Below, one piece after another: positions 1 through 5,354 of a stretch of DNA of 5,354 nucleotides (within the stretch, counting starts at the first letter, position 1; every line of letters starts with the position of its first letter). Origin of the DNA: an uncultured Hymenobacter sp. GTDB taxonomy: Bacteria; Bacteroidota; Bacteroidia; Cytophagales; Hymenobacteraceae. Position numbers and translations under genes: made by a program. The notes under the pieces are model-generated. The model did no database searches. It was not told the DNA's origin and was given only the letters and a program-made list of their open reading frames with translations. Where the stretch lies: NCBI GenBank assembly GCA_937871705.1, contig CALMOO010000348.1, positions 3,919-9,272 on the forward strand, in the 5' to 3' direction.

Positions 1-1495
1 GCCGCCCATCGAGGCTGTAGCTGAACTGGCACCGGGCACCCGGCCGCACCGCCACGCGCAAATACAATGGCTGGCCCACTGGCGCCAGCACGGGCGCCGA
101 GGCGGTTTCAGCGCCGCCCTTATCAGCTTGCAGGCAAGTCACTTGCGTAAGCTGCAACTGCCCGCCCTGGCTGGTAGCGGCCACGTAGGCGTAGTCCAGG
201 CCCATCATTACCAGGCCGGCTTTTTCGCCGTCGGCGCGGGGCGAGAAGGTGAGCTTGGTGGTAGCCGTGAACGACTCGGCGGGCAGCTTTTGCAGCAGCA
301 GGCTGGGCACCTGCCACAGGTTTTGGTAGTCGGCGGGGCGGGTGGTAGCGGCCAGGCGCAGGCAGCCCGGCGCGGCCGTGAGCGAGGCCCAACCGGGCTG
401 CGGGTTGGCTTGCCACTGCCATTGCAAGCCCAGCGTTTTGCCCGTAAACTCATCGGAAGTGGCGGGGGTAGCAATAGCCGCTTTGCCGGGCACGTGCGGC
501 TTGCGGTAGGTGAGCACGGGCTCGCCGATGCCATCACCATCAGGGTCGAGGCCCATCACGGGCCAGTCATTCTTCCAAGTCATGGGCTGCAAGTGCACCA
601 CGCGGCCGTAGGCGCCTTGGTCCTGAAAGTGCAGAAACCAGTCTTCGCGGCCATCGGGTGTATCGACCCAGGCGCCCTGGTGCGGCCCGTTGATGCTGGA
701 CTTGCCCTGCGCCAGCACGATTTTATCTTCGTAAGGCCCATAAACGTCTTTCGAGCGCAATGCCACCTGCCAGCCGGTCTTCACCCCGCCGCCCGGCGCA
801 AAAATGTAGTAGTAGCCGTGGCGCTTGTAAAATTTAGGCCCTTCGATGGTGGGGTGGTGCGCGTGGCCATCAAATACCAGCCGGTCTTCGCCGATGAGGC
901 TCAAGCCATCGGGGGCCAGCTCGCTCACGTGCAGCACGCTCTTGATGCCGGCCCGGCTGCCCGCAAAGGCGTGCACGAGGTAGGCGCGGCCGTCTTCGTC
1001 CCAGAGTGGGCAGGGGTCAATCCAGCCCTTGGCCTGCTTCACGCACAGCGGCGCCGACCACGGCCCGACCGGGTTAGTGGCCCGCACCACGAAGATGCCC
1101 AGGTCGGGGTCGGGATAATAGAGGTAAAACTGGCCCTGGTGGAAGCGCAGCGCCGGCGCCCACACGCCGTTGCCGGGCTGCACCTGGTCGTAGCGGGCGC
1201 GGGGCAACTGCACGGGTAGCGCCGCGCCGATAAGGCGCCAGTTAACCAAGTCGGTAGAGTGCAAAATCTGCAATCCTGGCACCGAGCTAAAACTTGACGA
1301 AATCAGGTAGTAATCGGGGCCCACGCGCACCACGTCGGGGTCGGAGTAGTCGGCGTACAGCACCGGGTTTTTATACCTCCCGTTGCCCAGGTCGGGCACC
1401 CACACCTTGGAAAGCATCGGGCTCTGGGCGCTGGCCGCTAAAGCCAGGACCCAGAGCCCGATTAGTAGAGATAACGTTTTCGCAACGAACGGCAT
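1..1495 (-). CDS. GH43 family glycoside hydrolase (subfamily 12-like arabinofuranosidase/xylosidase), 3' end cut by the window
   Basis: The reading frame is open from an ATG at 1495 to the window edge (498 codons, no stop), so the C-terminus is missing. Residues 1-23 form a signal peptide (basic K6, hydrophobic core, cleavage likely after ASA and before QS), so the enzyme is exported. The five-bladed propeller domain spans about 42-335. The expected GH43 acidic triad is visible: D52 in YSDPDVV (general base), D160 in WIDPCPLWDEDG (pKa modulator) and E218 in IEGPKFY (general acid); H272 in NGPHQGAW is also typical. A DPDGDG loop begins at D317 and resembles a calcium-binding loop usual in this subgroup. 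From about 347 (SDEFTGKTLGLQWQW) a concanavalin-like beta-sandwich begins (GH43_C2 type); only its last part seems lost. From family knowledge, such enzymes release alpha-L-arabinofuranose or beta-D-xylose from plant polysaccharides. The choice between these, and arabinan rather than xylan as target, is inference from the GH105 neighbour. The gene lies 87 bases after the symporter and is probably co-transcribed. Confidence 0.93.
   Translation of the reverse strand, partial: MPFVAKTLSLLIGLWVLALAASAQSPMLSKVWVPDLGNGRYKNPVLYADYSDPDVVRVGPDYYLISSSFSSVPGLQILHSTDLVNWRLIGAALPVQLPRARYDQVQPGNGVWAPALRFHQGQFYLYYPDPDLGIFVVRATNPVGPWSAPLCVKQAKGWIDPCPLWDEDGRAYLVHAFAGSRAGIKSVLHVSELAPDGLSLIGEDRLVFDGHAHHPTIEGPKFYKRHGYYYIFAPGGGVKTGWQVALRSKDVYGPYEDKIVLAQGKSSINGPHQGAWVDTPDGREDWFLHFQDQGAYGRVVHLQPMTWKNDWPVMGLDPDGDGIGEPVLTYRKPHVPGKAAIATPATSDEFTGKTLGLQWQWQANPQPGWASLTAAPGCLRLAATTRPADYQNLWQVPSLLLQKLPAESFTATTKLTFSPRADGEKAGLVMMGLDYAYVAATSQGGQLQLTQVTCLQADKGGAETASAPVLAPVGQPLYLRVAVRPGARCQFSYSLDGR
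1472..1495 (-). other. Start region of the GH43 gene without Shine-Dalgarno
   Basis: The ATG at 1495-1493 is preceded on the coding strand by a pyrimidine-rich stretch (CTACCCCCT then CTCCCGAGCT) with no purine-rich ribosome binding site. This fits the Bacteroidota, where initiation often does not rely on Shine-Dalgarno pairing. The start is supported because a proper signal peptide follows at once. Confidence 0.5.
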
Positions 1496-1505
1496 AGCTC
1501 GGGAG

Positions 1506-1549
1506 AGGGGGTAGGAAAGAAGAAGACAATAAAGCCCGCTCTACCCCCT
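1506..1549 (-). promoter_or_regulatory. 9-bp inverted repeat (possible RNA hairpin) just before the GH43 start
   Basis: AGGGGGTAG at 1506-1514 is exactly complementary to CTACCCCCT at 1541-1549, with 26 bases between. In the transcript the downstream arm ends 10 bases before the GH43 ATG, so a folded stem would sit where a ribosome loads. The loop is AU-rich and pyrimidine-rich. No run of T follows the stem, so it does not look like an intrinsic terminator. Both arms are copies of a motif that recurs elsewhere in the window, so the pairing may be a by-product of motif insertion. A regulatory role is inference. Confidence 0.45.
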
Positions 1550-1582
1550 GCGCCCGCGCCAGGCCGCCGGAAGCAAGGGACT

Positions 1583-3259
1583 TTACCAGTAGATAGTGTA
1601 GAGCGTTGTTACAATCACCATGATGATAACTGAGCCAATGGCAAAGCTGCGGTTGGTGCGGAACATGCTGCTGTCGATTTCGAGGCCGTTGGTTTTGGCA
1701 CCCTGGCTGGCTTGGATGAGGCTGATGAGCATCATGCCAATGATGCAGAAGATGAACACGAAGCCCATGCGGTCGAGGAACGGAATCTCGTAGATGCCGT
1801 TAACTTTTACTGCAAAGCCAAGGGGTGCTAGGAATGACAGGTCCGTCATGAGAGGTAAGAACTTCAGCAGGACGGAGAGCAGGAATCCGCCAATCGTCGC
1901 GAACATCGCGGCGGCCGAAGTAGCCTTCTTCCAGAAGAAACCCAGGATGAACATGGCAAAAATGCCCGGCGACACGAAGCCCGTGTACTCCTGAATGTAG
2001 GTGAAGCCACCCTTTTCGATGCCCAAGTGCGGGGCCAGTAGGATGCCCAGCAGCATAGCTACGACTACCGAGATTTTGCCCACGGCCACCATCTTCTTCT
2101 CCGAAGCGTCTTTGTTGAGGACCTTCTTGTAGATGTCGAGGGTGAAAATAGTGGCAATCGAGTTGGCCTTACCCGCCAGCGAGGCCACCACGGCGGCCGT
2201 AAGCGCCGCAAACGACAAGCCTTTCAAACCCACCGGCAAAATGTTGAGCAGCACGGGGTAAGCGCGGTCGGGAGCAACCTGGCCGTTCAGCATCATTTCC
2301 GAGCCAAACACGTTTTGCTTGAAAAGCACGAAGGCTGCGATGCCAGGGAGCACCACAATCACGGGCATCATAATCTTGAGGAAAGCCGCAAACAGAATGC
2401 CCGCGCGGGCGGTGGGCAGGTCGGCACCCAGGGCGCGCTGCGTAATGTATTGGTTGCAGCCCCAGTAGTTGAGGTTCACAATCCAGAGGCCACCCAGCAG
2501 CACCGTCATGCCCGGCAGGTCGATGTAGCTCGGGTTGTCGCGCTTCAAAATCATGTGGAAGTGGTCGTTGGCCTGCGTCGTGAGCAGGTGGAAGCCATTC
2601 ATCACGCCGGTGGTGCCATAGTGCTCGGCTACCAGGTTGAGAGCCAAGTAGGTGGTTGCCAGGCCGCCCAGGATGAGGAAGAACACCTGAATAACATCGG
2701 TGAAGCCGATAACCTTCATGCCGCCCAGCGTAATAATGACCGCGCAAATGGCTAGGCCGTAGATGCAGACGTTAATATTCAGGCCCGATACGCTGCTGGC
2801 AGCGATAGCTCCGAGGTAGAGAATCGAGGTCAGGTTGACGACCACGTACAGCGCCAGCCAGAAAATAGCCATAATCATGGCCACCGTCGAGTTGTAGCGC
2901 TGACTCAGGAACTGCGGCATCGTGAAGATTTTATTCTTCAAATACACCGGGATGAAGAACGTTGCCACGATTACCAGCGTGATGGCGGCCATCCATTCGT
3001 AGGCCGCAATGGCCAAGCCCATCTTGAAGCCCGAGCCGGCCATGGCCACAAACTGCTCGGCCGAGATGTTGGAGGCGATGAGCGACGAGCCGATGGCCCA
3101 CCACGTGAGGGAGCCTTCGGCTAGGAAGTAATCCTTGGAATCACCTTCTATCGTGCCATCGTGGCCCGATTTGCGGCGGTAAATCCAGATGCCATAGCCG
3201 GCTACTATAAAAAAGTAGACGAAGAAGACAGCGTAATCGAGAGGAGCGAGCTTGTTCAA
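1583..3259 (-). CDS. Sodium/solute symporter of the SSS family (vSGLT-like sugar transporter)
   Basis: An inner-membrane transporter of about 558 residues, rich in hydrophobic segments, fitting the 14-helix SSS fold. It takes up a sugar or sugar acid with sodium. I chose the TTG at 3259, giving MNKLAPLDYAVFFVYFF, because it makes A62, N64, I65, Q69 and E88 fall at the same numbers as in Vibrio vSGLT and gives a family-typical length; a GTG at 3328 would add 23 residues, and no ATG fits. Signature stretches include GSSLIASNISAEQF (about 57-70), AYEWMAA (86-92), NLNYWGCNQYITQR (262-275, with the N and Y matching vSGLT N260 and Y263), FAAFLKIMMP (290-299, K295 matching K294), AAVVASLAGKANS (355-367) and QEYTGFVSPG (from Q423, matching Q428). 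Two sites differ: vSGLT S364 is Ala here (A359) while S365 is kept (S360), and vSGLT S91 is Ala (A91). The retained sugar-site residues suggest a sugar substrate. It lies between two secreted glycosidases, so its likely load is a sugar they release; which one cannot be told. Confidence 0.93.
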   Translation of the reverse strand: MNKLAPLDYAVFFVYFFIVAGYGIWIYRRKSGHDGTIEGDSKDYFLAEGSLTWWAIGSSLIASNISAEQFVAMAGSGFKMGLAIAAYEWMAAITLVIVATFFIPVYLKNKIFTMPQFLSQRYNSTVAMIMAIFWLALYVVVNLTSILYLGAIAASSVSGLNINVCIYGLAICAVIITLGGMKVIGFTDVIQVFFLILGGLATTYLALNLVAEHYGTTGVMNGFHLLTTQANDHFHMILKRDNPSYIDLPGMTVLLGGLWIVNLNYWGCNQYITQRALGADLPTARAGILFAAFLKIMMPVIVVLPGIAAFVLFKQNVFGSEMMLNGQVAPDRAYPVLLNILPVGLKGLSFAALTAAVVASLAGKANSIATIFTLDIYKKVLNKDASEKKMVAVGKISVVVAMLLGILLAPHLGIEKGGFTYIQEYTGFVSPGIFAMFILGFFWKKATSAAAMFATIGGFLLSVLLKFLPLMTDLSFLAPLGFAVKVNGIYEIPFLDRMGFVFIFCIIGMMLISLIQASQGAKTNGLEIDSSMFRTNRSFAIGSVIIMVIVTTLYTIYW

Positions 3260-3341
3260 CGCGAAGAAATAAAAGGGCGGGAGAAACAGTTTAGCGGCGA
3301 AAATAGGGCCGCGCCGCGTACCTGCCACCTATCGGTGATTT
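3260..3341 (-). other. Spacer between GH105 and symporter genes
   Basis: If the symporter starts at 3259 this is an 82-base untranslated gap; if it starts at the GTG at 3328 only 13 bases are untranslated. It holds a weak 6-bp stem (GCGGCG at 3294-3299 with CGCCGC at 3312-3317, 12-base loop) and a pyrimidine-rich run CCCTTTTATTTCTTC close to the TTG, similar in character to the tract before the GH43 start. There is no T-run after the stem and no TAnnTTTG box, so I see neither a terminator nor a separate promoter. The stem is short enough to be chance in GC-rich DNA. Confidence 0.35.
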
Positions 3342-5264
3342 TTATTTCCGCAGCAACCAGCGGCCCAAGTCCTTGCCCGCCTCAAAATTTTCATATACTG
3401 CCGGTATCTTGCGCCCATCGGTGTACTCGTTATAAAGCCACGGGTCGCCGAGCACAAACGCCCGGCCCTTACCTACCTGCGCCGTGGCCATAATGGCCAG
3501 CCCGGCACCGTTGCTTACCAGCGGCTGGGCCGGCGCTTGCAGTCCCAGCACCGCCAGCTCTTTGATGTAGGCAGCCTTAGCCGTTTTGAAAATGGCCCTA
3601 CCCCCCGTCAGGTCCACGCGGCCTTGCTCGAACTCGCTGCCCTGCACCATGTTGATGCTCTGGTTGGTGAACTGCACCCCGAAGTTCTTGGCCAGCTCGT
3701 TGAAATGCTTGATTTCGCAGTTGGCCGTGTCGTTGGCCAGCAGTACCAGCGTACCGCCCGCCTTCACCCAATCGGTAATGGCTTTGCTGTCGGCGGGCTG
3801 CACGTAGTTGGGCTGCGGCGATTCCTTTTTAGTGTCGGGGTCAACGATAATATAGACATTAAGGCCCTTGAGCGCGGCGGCCGTGGGCGCGCCGGACACA
3901 GCCATGGTCTTAGCGCCCAGCTCGCGCAACTGATTGCCCCACAGCCAGAAGCCGCCGTGCGTGCGCTCCTCCCAGGTGTAGTGCCACTGCTCGGGCTGGC
4001 CGGTGAAGCTGTTTTTGCGGATTTCGTGGTTGAAGTAGTAGTCGAGGCCCACCGTTTGGCCCTGGCCCACGGCGTTTTCGGCGGCGATTTCCATCTCCAC
4101 ACTCGCCAGTATAAATGGCCCTACCCCCTTCAAATCGTTCTTGCGCAGTGGCTCACTGAGGTAGTACTCATACGAGCCGTCGCGGTAGGGGCTGCCCCCT
4201 AGGCCGCCCACGCTCACGGTGCCGTTGAAGGCCAGCGCGCCACTCGCCTCCGTAGCTACGAAGGTTTTGAGCAGGCCTTCGTAGCCTTTGCGAGCTACCT
4301 GGGCGTACTTCTTATCGAGGTAGCCGAGCCGCGCGCCTTTCGCCAGCGCATACACAAACATGCTGGAGCCCGAGGCTTCGGCGTAGTTGCCCTTACAGCC
4401 TTCCTGGCCCATCACGAGGCTCCAAGTGCCGGTTTTAGGGTCCTGGTACTTGGCCAGCACCGGGGCCAGGCGCTGCAAGTCTTTGGTCAGCTCGGCGCGG
4501 TGCGGGCTGCCGGCGGGCAAGTAGTCGAGCACATCAACCAGCGCCATGGCGTACCAGCCAATGCCGCGGTCCCAGAAGTTGGCCGATTGGCCGGTGGTTT
4601 TGTTGGCCCATTTTTCGGCGCGGCTCTCGTCGTAGCCGTGGTAGAGCAGGCCGATTTTGGGGTCCACCAGGTTTTTCTCAACTAGCGCAAACTGCTTGGC
4701 CACATCGTCCAGGCCTTTGTTGTCGTTGGTCAGGGCGCTGTACTCGGCGTAGAATGGCTCGGCCATGTAGAGGCCATCGAGCCACATCTGGTTGGTGTAG
4801 CGCTGCTTGTGCCAAAAGCCGCCAGCCTTGGTGCGCGGCTGGCTGTCGAGCTGCTTGCGCAGGGTGGCGGCGGCCAGCCGGTACTTCTCCTGGTCGGGCA
4901 CCGAAGTTTGGGCCAGCAGCAGCACGGCGTGGCCAGTAGCCAGGTTATCAAGGTTATACTCGTCCTGCTTGTAGGTGCGGATGCTGCCATCCTTCTCGAT
5001 GTAGTGGTCGAGGTCGTGCTTGATGTAGGTGAAGTATTTGGCGTCGCCGGTGCGCTCCCACACGCGCTCCAAGGCCTTCAGCATCAGGCCTTGCTCGTAG
5101 TCCCAGCGGGCCGTTTTGCGGTCGCCGATTACGATGGAGTCGGGGTGCTGCGCAATAAAGGCTTCGGCCATGCGCTGCGACATGGCCGGTTGCCTTGGGC
5201 CCTGAGCCGCGGCTAGGAGGGGGGTAGCGAGGGTAAGCGCGAGCAGGGGGGTAGGGAAGTTCAT
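3342..5264 (-). CDS. Secreted GH105 (GH88/105-type) unsaturated rhamnogalacturonyl hydrolase with a C-terminal alpha/beta domain
   Basis: A complete gene of 640 residues. Residues 1-21 form a signal peptide (cleavage probably around LAAAQ-G), pointing to the periplasm or outside. The (alpha/alpha)6 barrel covers about 30-395: WDYEQGLMLKALERVW (54-69), NLDNLATGHA (104-113, D106), GFWHKQRYTNQMWLDGLYMA (149-168, D163), NFWDRGIGWYAMALVDVL (229-246), EASGSSMFVYALAKG (296-310) and GVGPFILASVEME (380-392). D106 and D163 match in spacing and context D88 and D143 of Bacillus YteR, the latter being the catalytic acid in that family. YteR-type enzymes hydrate and remove the 4,5-unsaturated galacturonic acid from rhamnogalacturonan disaccharides left by lyases. 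YteR is about 370 residues; the extra part here (about 405-640) is a second domain with YIIVDPDT (471-478), GGTLVLLANDTANCE (503-517) and GRAFVLGDPWLYNEY (600-614), resembling GATase1-like/DUF4350 folds found fused to GH105 in Bacteroidota. Its role is unknown. First gene of the likely operon. Specificity for other unsaturated uronyl sugars cannot be excluded. Confidence 0.93.
   Translation of the reverse strand: MNFPTPLLALTLATPLLAAAQGPRQPAMSQRMAEAFIAQHPDSIVIGDRKTARWDYEQGLMLKALERVWERTGDAKYFTYIKHDLDHYIEKDGSIRTYKQDEYNLDNLATGHAVLLLAQTSVPDQEKYRLAAATLRKQLDSQPRTKAGGFWHKQRYTNQMWLDGLYMAEPFYAEYSALTNDNKGLDDVAKQFALVEKNLVDPKIGLLYHGYDESRAEKWANKTTGQSANFWDRGIGWYAMALVDVLDYLPAGSPHRAELTKDLQRLAPVLAKYQDPKTGTWSLVMGQEGCKGNYAEASGSSMFVYALAKGARLGYLDKKYAQVARKGYEGLLKTFVATEASGALAFNGTVSVGGLGGSPYRDGSYEYYLSEPLRKNDLKGVGPFILASVEMEIAAENAVGQGQTVGLDYYFNHEIRKNSFTGQPEQWHYTWEERTHGGFWLWGNQLRELGAKTMAVSGAPTAAALKGLNVYIIVDPDTKKESPQPNYVQPADSKAITDWVKAGGTLVLLANDTANCEIKHFNELAKNFGVQFTNQSINMVQGSEFEQGRVDLTGGRAIFKTAKAAYIKELAVLGLQAPAQPLVSNGAGLAIMATAQVGKGRAFVLGDPWLYNEYTDGRKIPAVYENFEAGKDLGRWLLRK
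3590..3605. repeat. 16-bp direct repeat, copy 1
   Basis: AAATGGCCCTACCCCC is found here and again, identical, at 4113-4128. In this copy the GH105 gene (opposite strand) reads it as GGG-GGT-AGG-GCC-ATT, giving GGRAI in the C-terminal domain. It includes the recurring 8-mer CTACCCCC. Confidence 0.75.
4113..4128. repeat. 16-bp direct repeat, copy 2
   Basis: Identical to 3590-3605 and 523 bases away. Here the GH105 gene reads it one frame apart, as GGG-GTA-GGG-CCA-TTT after a codon-final G, giving GVGPF, the conserved closing motif of the GH105 barrel. The same DNA thus serves two different peptide sequences. Confidence 0.75.
5202..5264 (-). other. Signal peptide of the GH105 protein, with a repeated TPLLA segment
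   Basis: The first 21 residues read MNFPTPLLALTLATPLLAAAQ. The hydrophobic core and the small residues at the end fit a type I signal peptide, but the n-region has no Lys or Arg, which is unusual. TPLLA occurs twice, and at DNA level both copies carry CTACCCCCCT (complement of 5245-5254 and of 5218-5227), 27 bases apart. No alternative in-frame ATG, GTG or TTG is present in the roughly 75 bases upstream, so ATG 5264 is the only reasonable start. Confidence 0.7.
5218..5254. repeat. Two direct copies of AGGGGGGTAG, 27 bases apart
   Basis: AGGGGGGTAG occurs at 5218-5227 and again at 5245-5254 on the plus strand. Both copies lie in the signal-peptide coding part of the GH105 gene and are read in the same frame, giving TPLLA twice. 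They contain the 8-mer GGGGGTAG that recurs through the window. Confidence 0.7.
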
Positions 5265-5289
5265 TAACTGGGAATTCTGAAAACAACGC

Positions 5290-5325
5290 TTGTCATTGCG
5301 AGTAGGAACGACGAAGCAATGACAA
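5290..5325. repeat. REP-like palindromic element (TTGTCATTGC...GCAATGACAA)
   Basis: TTGTCATTGC at 5290-5299 is the exact reverse complement of GCAATGACAA at 5316-5325, a 10-bp perfect stem around a 16-base centre (GAGTAGGAACGACGAA). Sequences of the form GTCATTGCGAG...GAAGCAAT are known as short interspersed palindromes, present in many copies in unrelated bacterial genomes. Only one copy is in this window, so membership in such a family is from recognition, not counted. It overlaps the GH105 promoter and would fold near the 5' end of the transcript. Confidence 0.75.
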
Positions 5326-5352
5326 ACCTAATAAGCTACCGCGTTGCCACAA
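5323..5352 (-). promoter_or_regulatory. Bacteroidota-type promoter upstream of the GH105 gene
   Basis: On the minus strand TAGGTTTG (5330-5323) matches the TAnnTTTG -7 box of the Bacteroidota primary sigma factor. A TTG (5352-5350) lies upstream across a 19-base spacer, as expected for the -33 element (consensus TTTG; here GTTG). Transcription would begin near 5316, leaving a leader of about 50 bases before ATG 5264. The last bases of the -7 box (TTTG) run into the right arm of the palindrome. No other such pair was found in the two gaps downstream, which supports one operon. Confidence 0.55.
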
Positions 5353-5354
5353 CC

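Noticed and set aside
128..1219. Long plus-strand open frame of 363 codons
   Set aside because: It runs antisense through the GH43 gene, whose translation shows a signal peptide and all catalytic motifs. The antisense product has no recognisable domain and reflects high GC with few stops.
2169..2747. Minus-strand open frame of 192 codons in another frame inside the symporter gene
   Set aside because: It overlaps fully with strongly conserved SSS motifs in the true frame; its own translation is low-complexity and matches nothing I recognise.
1583..3259. Symporter as a proline, pantothenate or acetate type SSS carrier
   Set aside because: The stretches SNISAEQF, AYEWMAA, NYWGCNQYI, FAAFLK and QEYTGFVSPG are those of the sugar (vSGLT-like) branch.
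3294..3317. 6-bp GCGGCG/CGCCGC stem as a terminator between GH105 and the symporter
   Set aside because: The stem is short with a 12-base loop, is not followed by a T-run on the coding strand, and such pairs are common by chance in GC-rich DNA.
3537..4202. Plus-strand open frame of 221 codons and smaller ones at 4809-5216 and 2315-2755
   Set aside because: These are opposite-strand shadows of the GH105 and symporter genes, without family motifs or credible start context.
5290..5325. Palindrome as a CRISPR repeat or an operator for a regulator
   Set aside because: There is only one copy with no spacers, and the sequence resembles a widespread interspersed palindrome rather than a specific operator. 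An operator role is possible but nothing here supports it.

Overview
The window looks like part of a polysaccharide-utilisation locus from a GC-rich member of the Bacteroidota, most plausibly Hymenobacter or a close relative in the Cytophagales. This rests on high GC (roughly 60% by eye), a Bacteroidota-type promoter (TAnnTTTG with an upstream TTG), starts without clear Shine-Dalgarno sequences, and protein families typical of that phylum. The genus is an inference. There is no 16S or other marker gene in the window.

All three real genes lie on the minus strand and are transcribed from right to left. (1) At 5264-3342 is a secreted, two-domain GH105/GH88-type unsaturated rhamnogalacturonyl hydrolase, with its promoter and a REP-like palindrome just upstream (5290-5352). 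(2) At 3259-1583 (or from 3328) is a complete sodium/solute symporter of the vSGLT type. (3) From 1495 to the left edge is a secreted GH43 arabinofuranosidase/xylosidase-like enzyme, cut by the window edge inside its C-terminal beta-sandwich domain. The gaps between genes are short (about 82 and 87 bases) and hold no convincing terminator or second promoter, so one transcript is likely.

The genes suggest a coherent pathway. The GH43 enzyme would trim arabinose- or xylose-type side chains. The GH105 enzyme would remove the 4,5-unsaturated uronic acid left at oligosaccharide ends by pectate or rhamnogalacturonan lyases. The symporter would bring a released sugar across the inner membrane with sodium. 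Pectin, especially rhamnogalacturonan-I, is the best substrate guess, but the exact sugar cannot be read from sequence. No SusC/SusD pair, lyase or regulator is present here; they may lie outside.

Beyond the genes there is a DNA-level signal. The 8-mer CTACCCCC (or its complement) occurs seven times, in both orientations and in more than one reading frame. Two copies form a 9-bp inverted repeat directly before the GH43 start. Two others belong to an exact 16-bp direct repeat that the GH105 gene reads in two different frames. Two more encode a repeated TPLLA stretch in the GH105 signal peptide. I found no sign of a wholly new system; the motif family and the palindrome overlapping the promoter are the items most worth checking.
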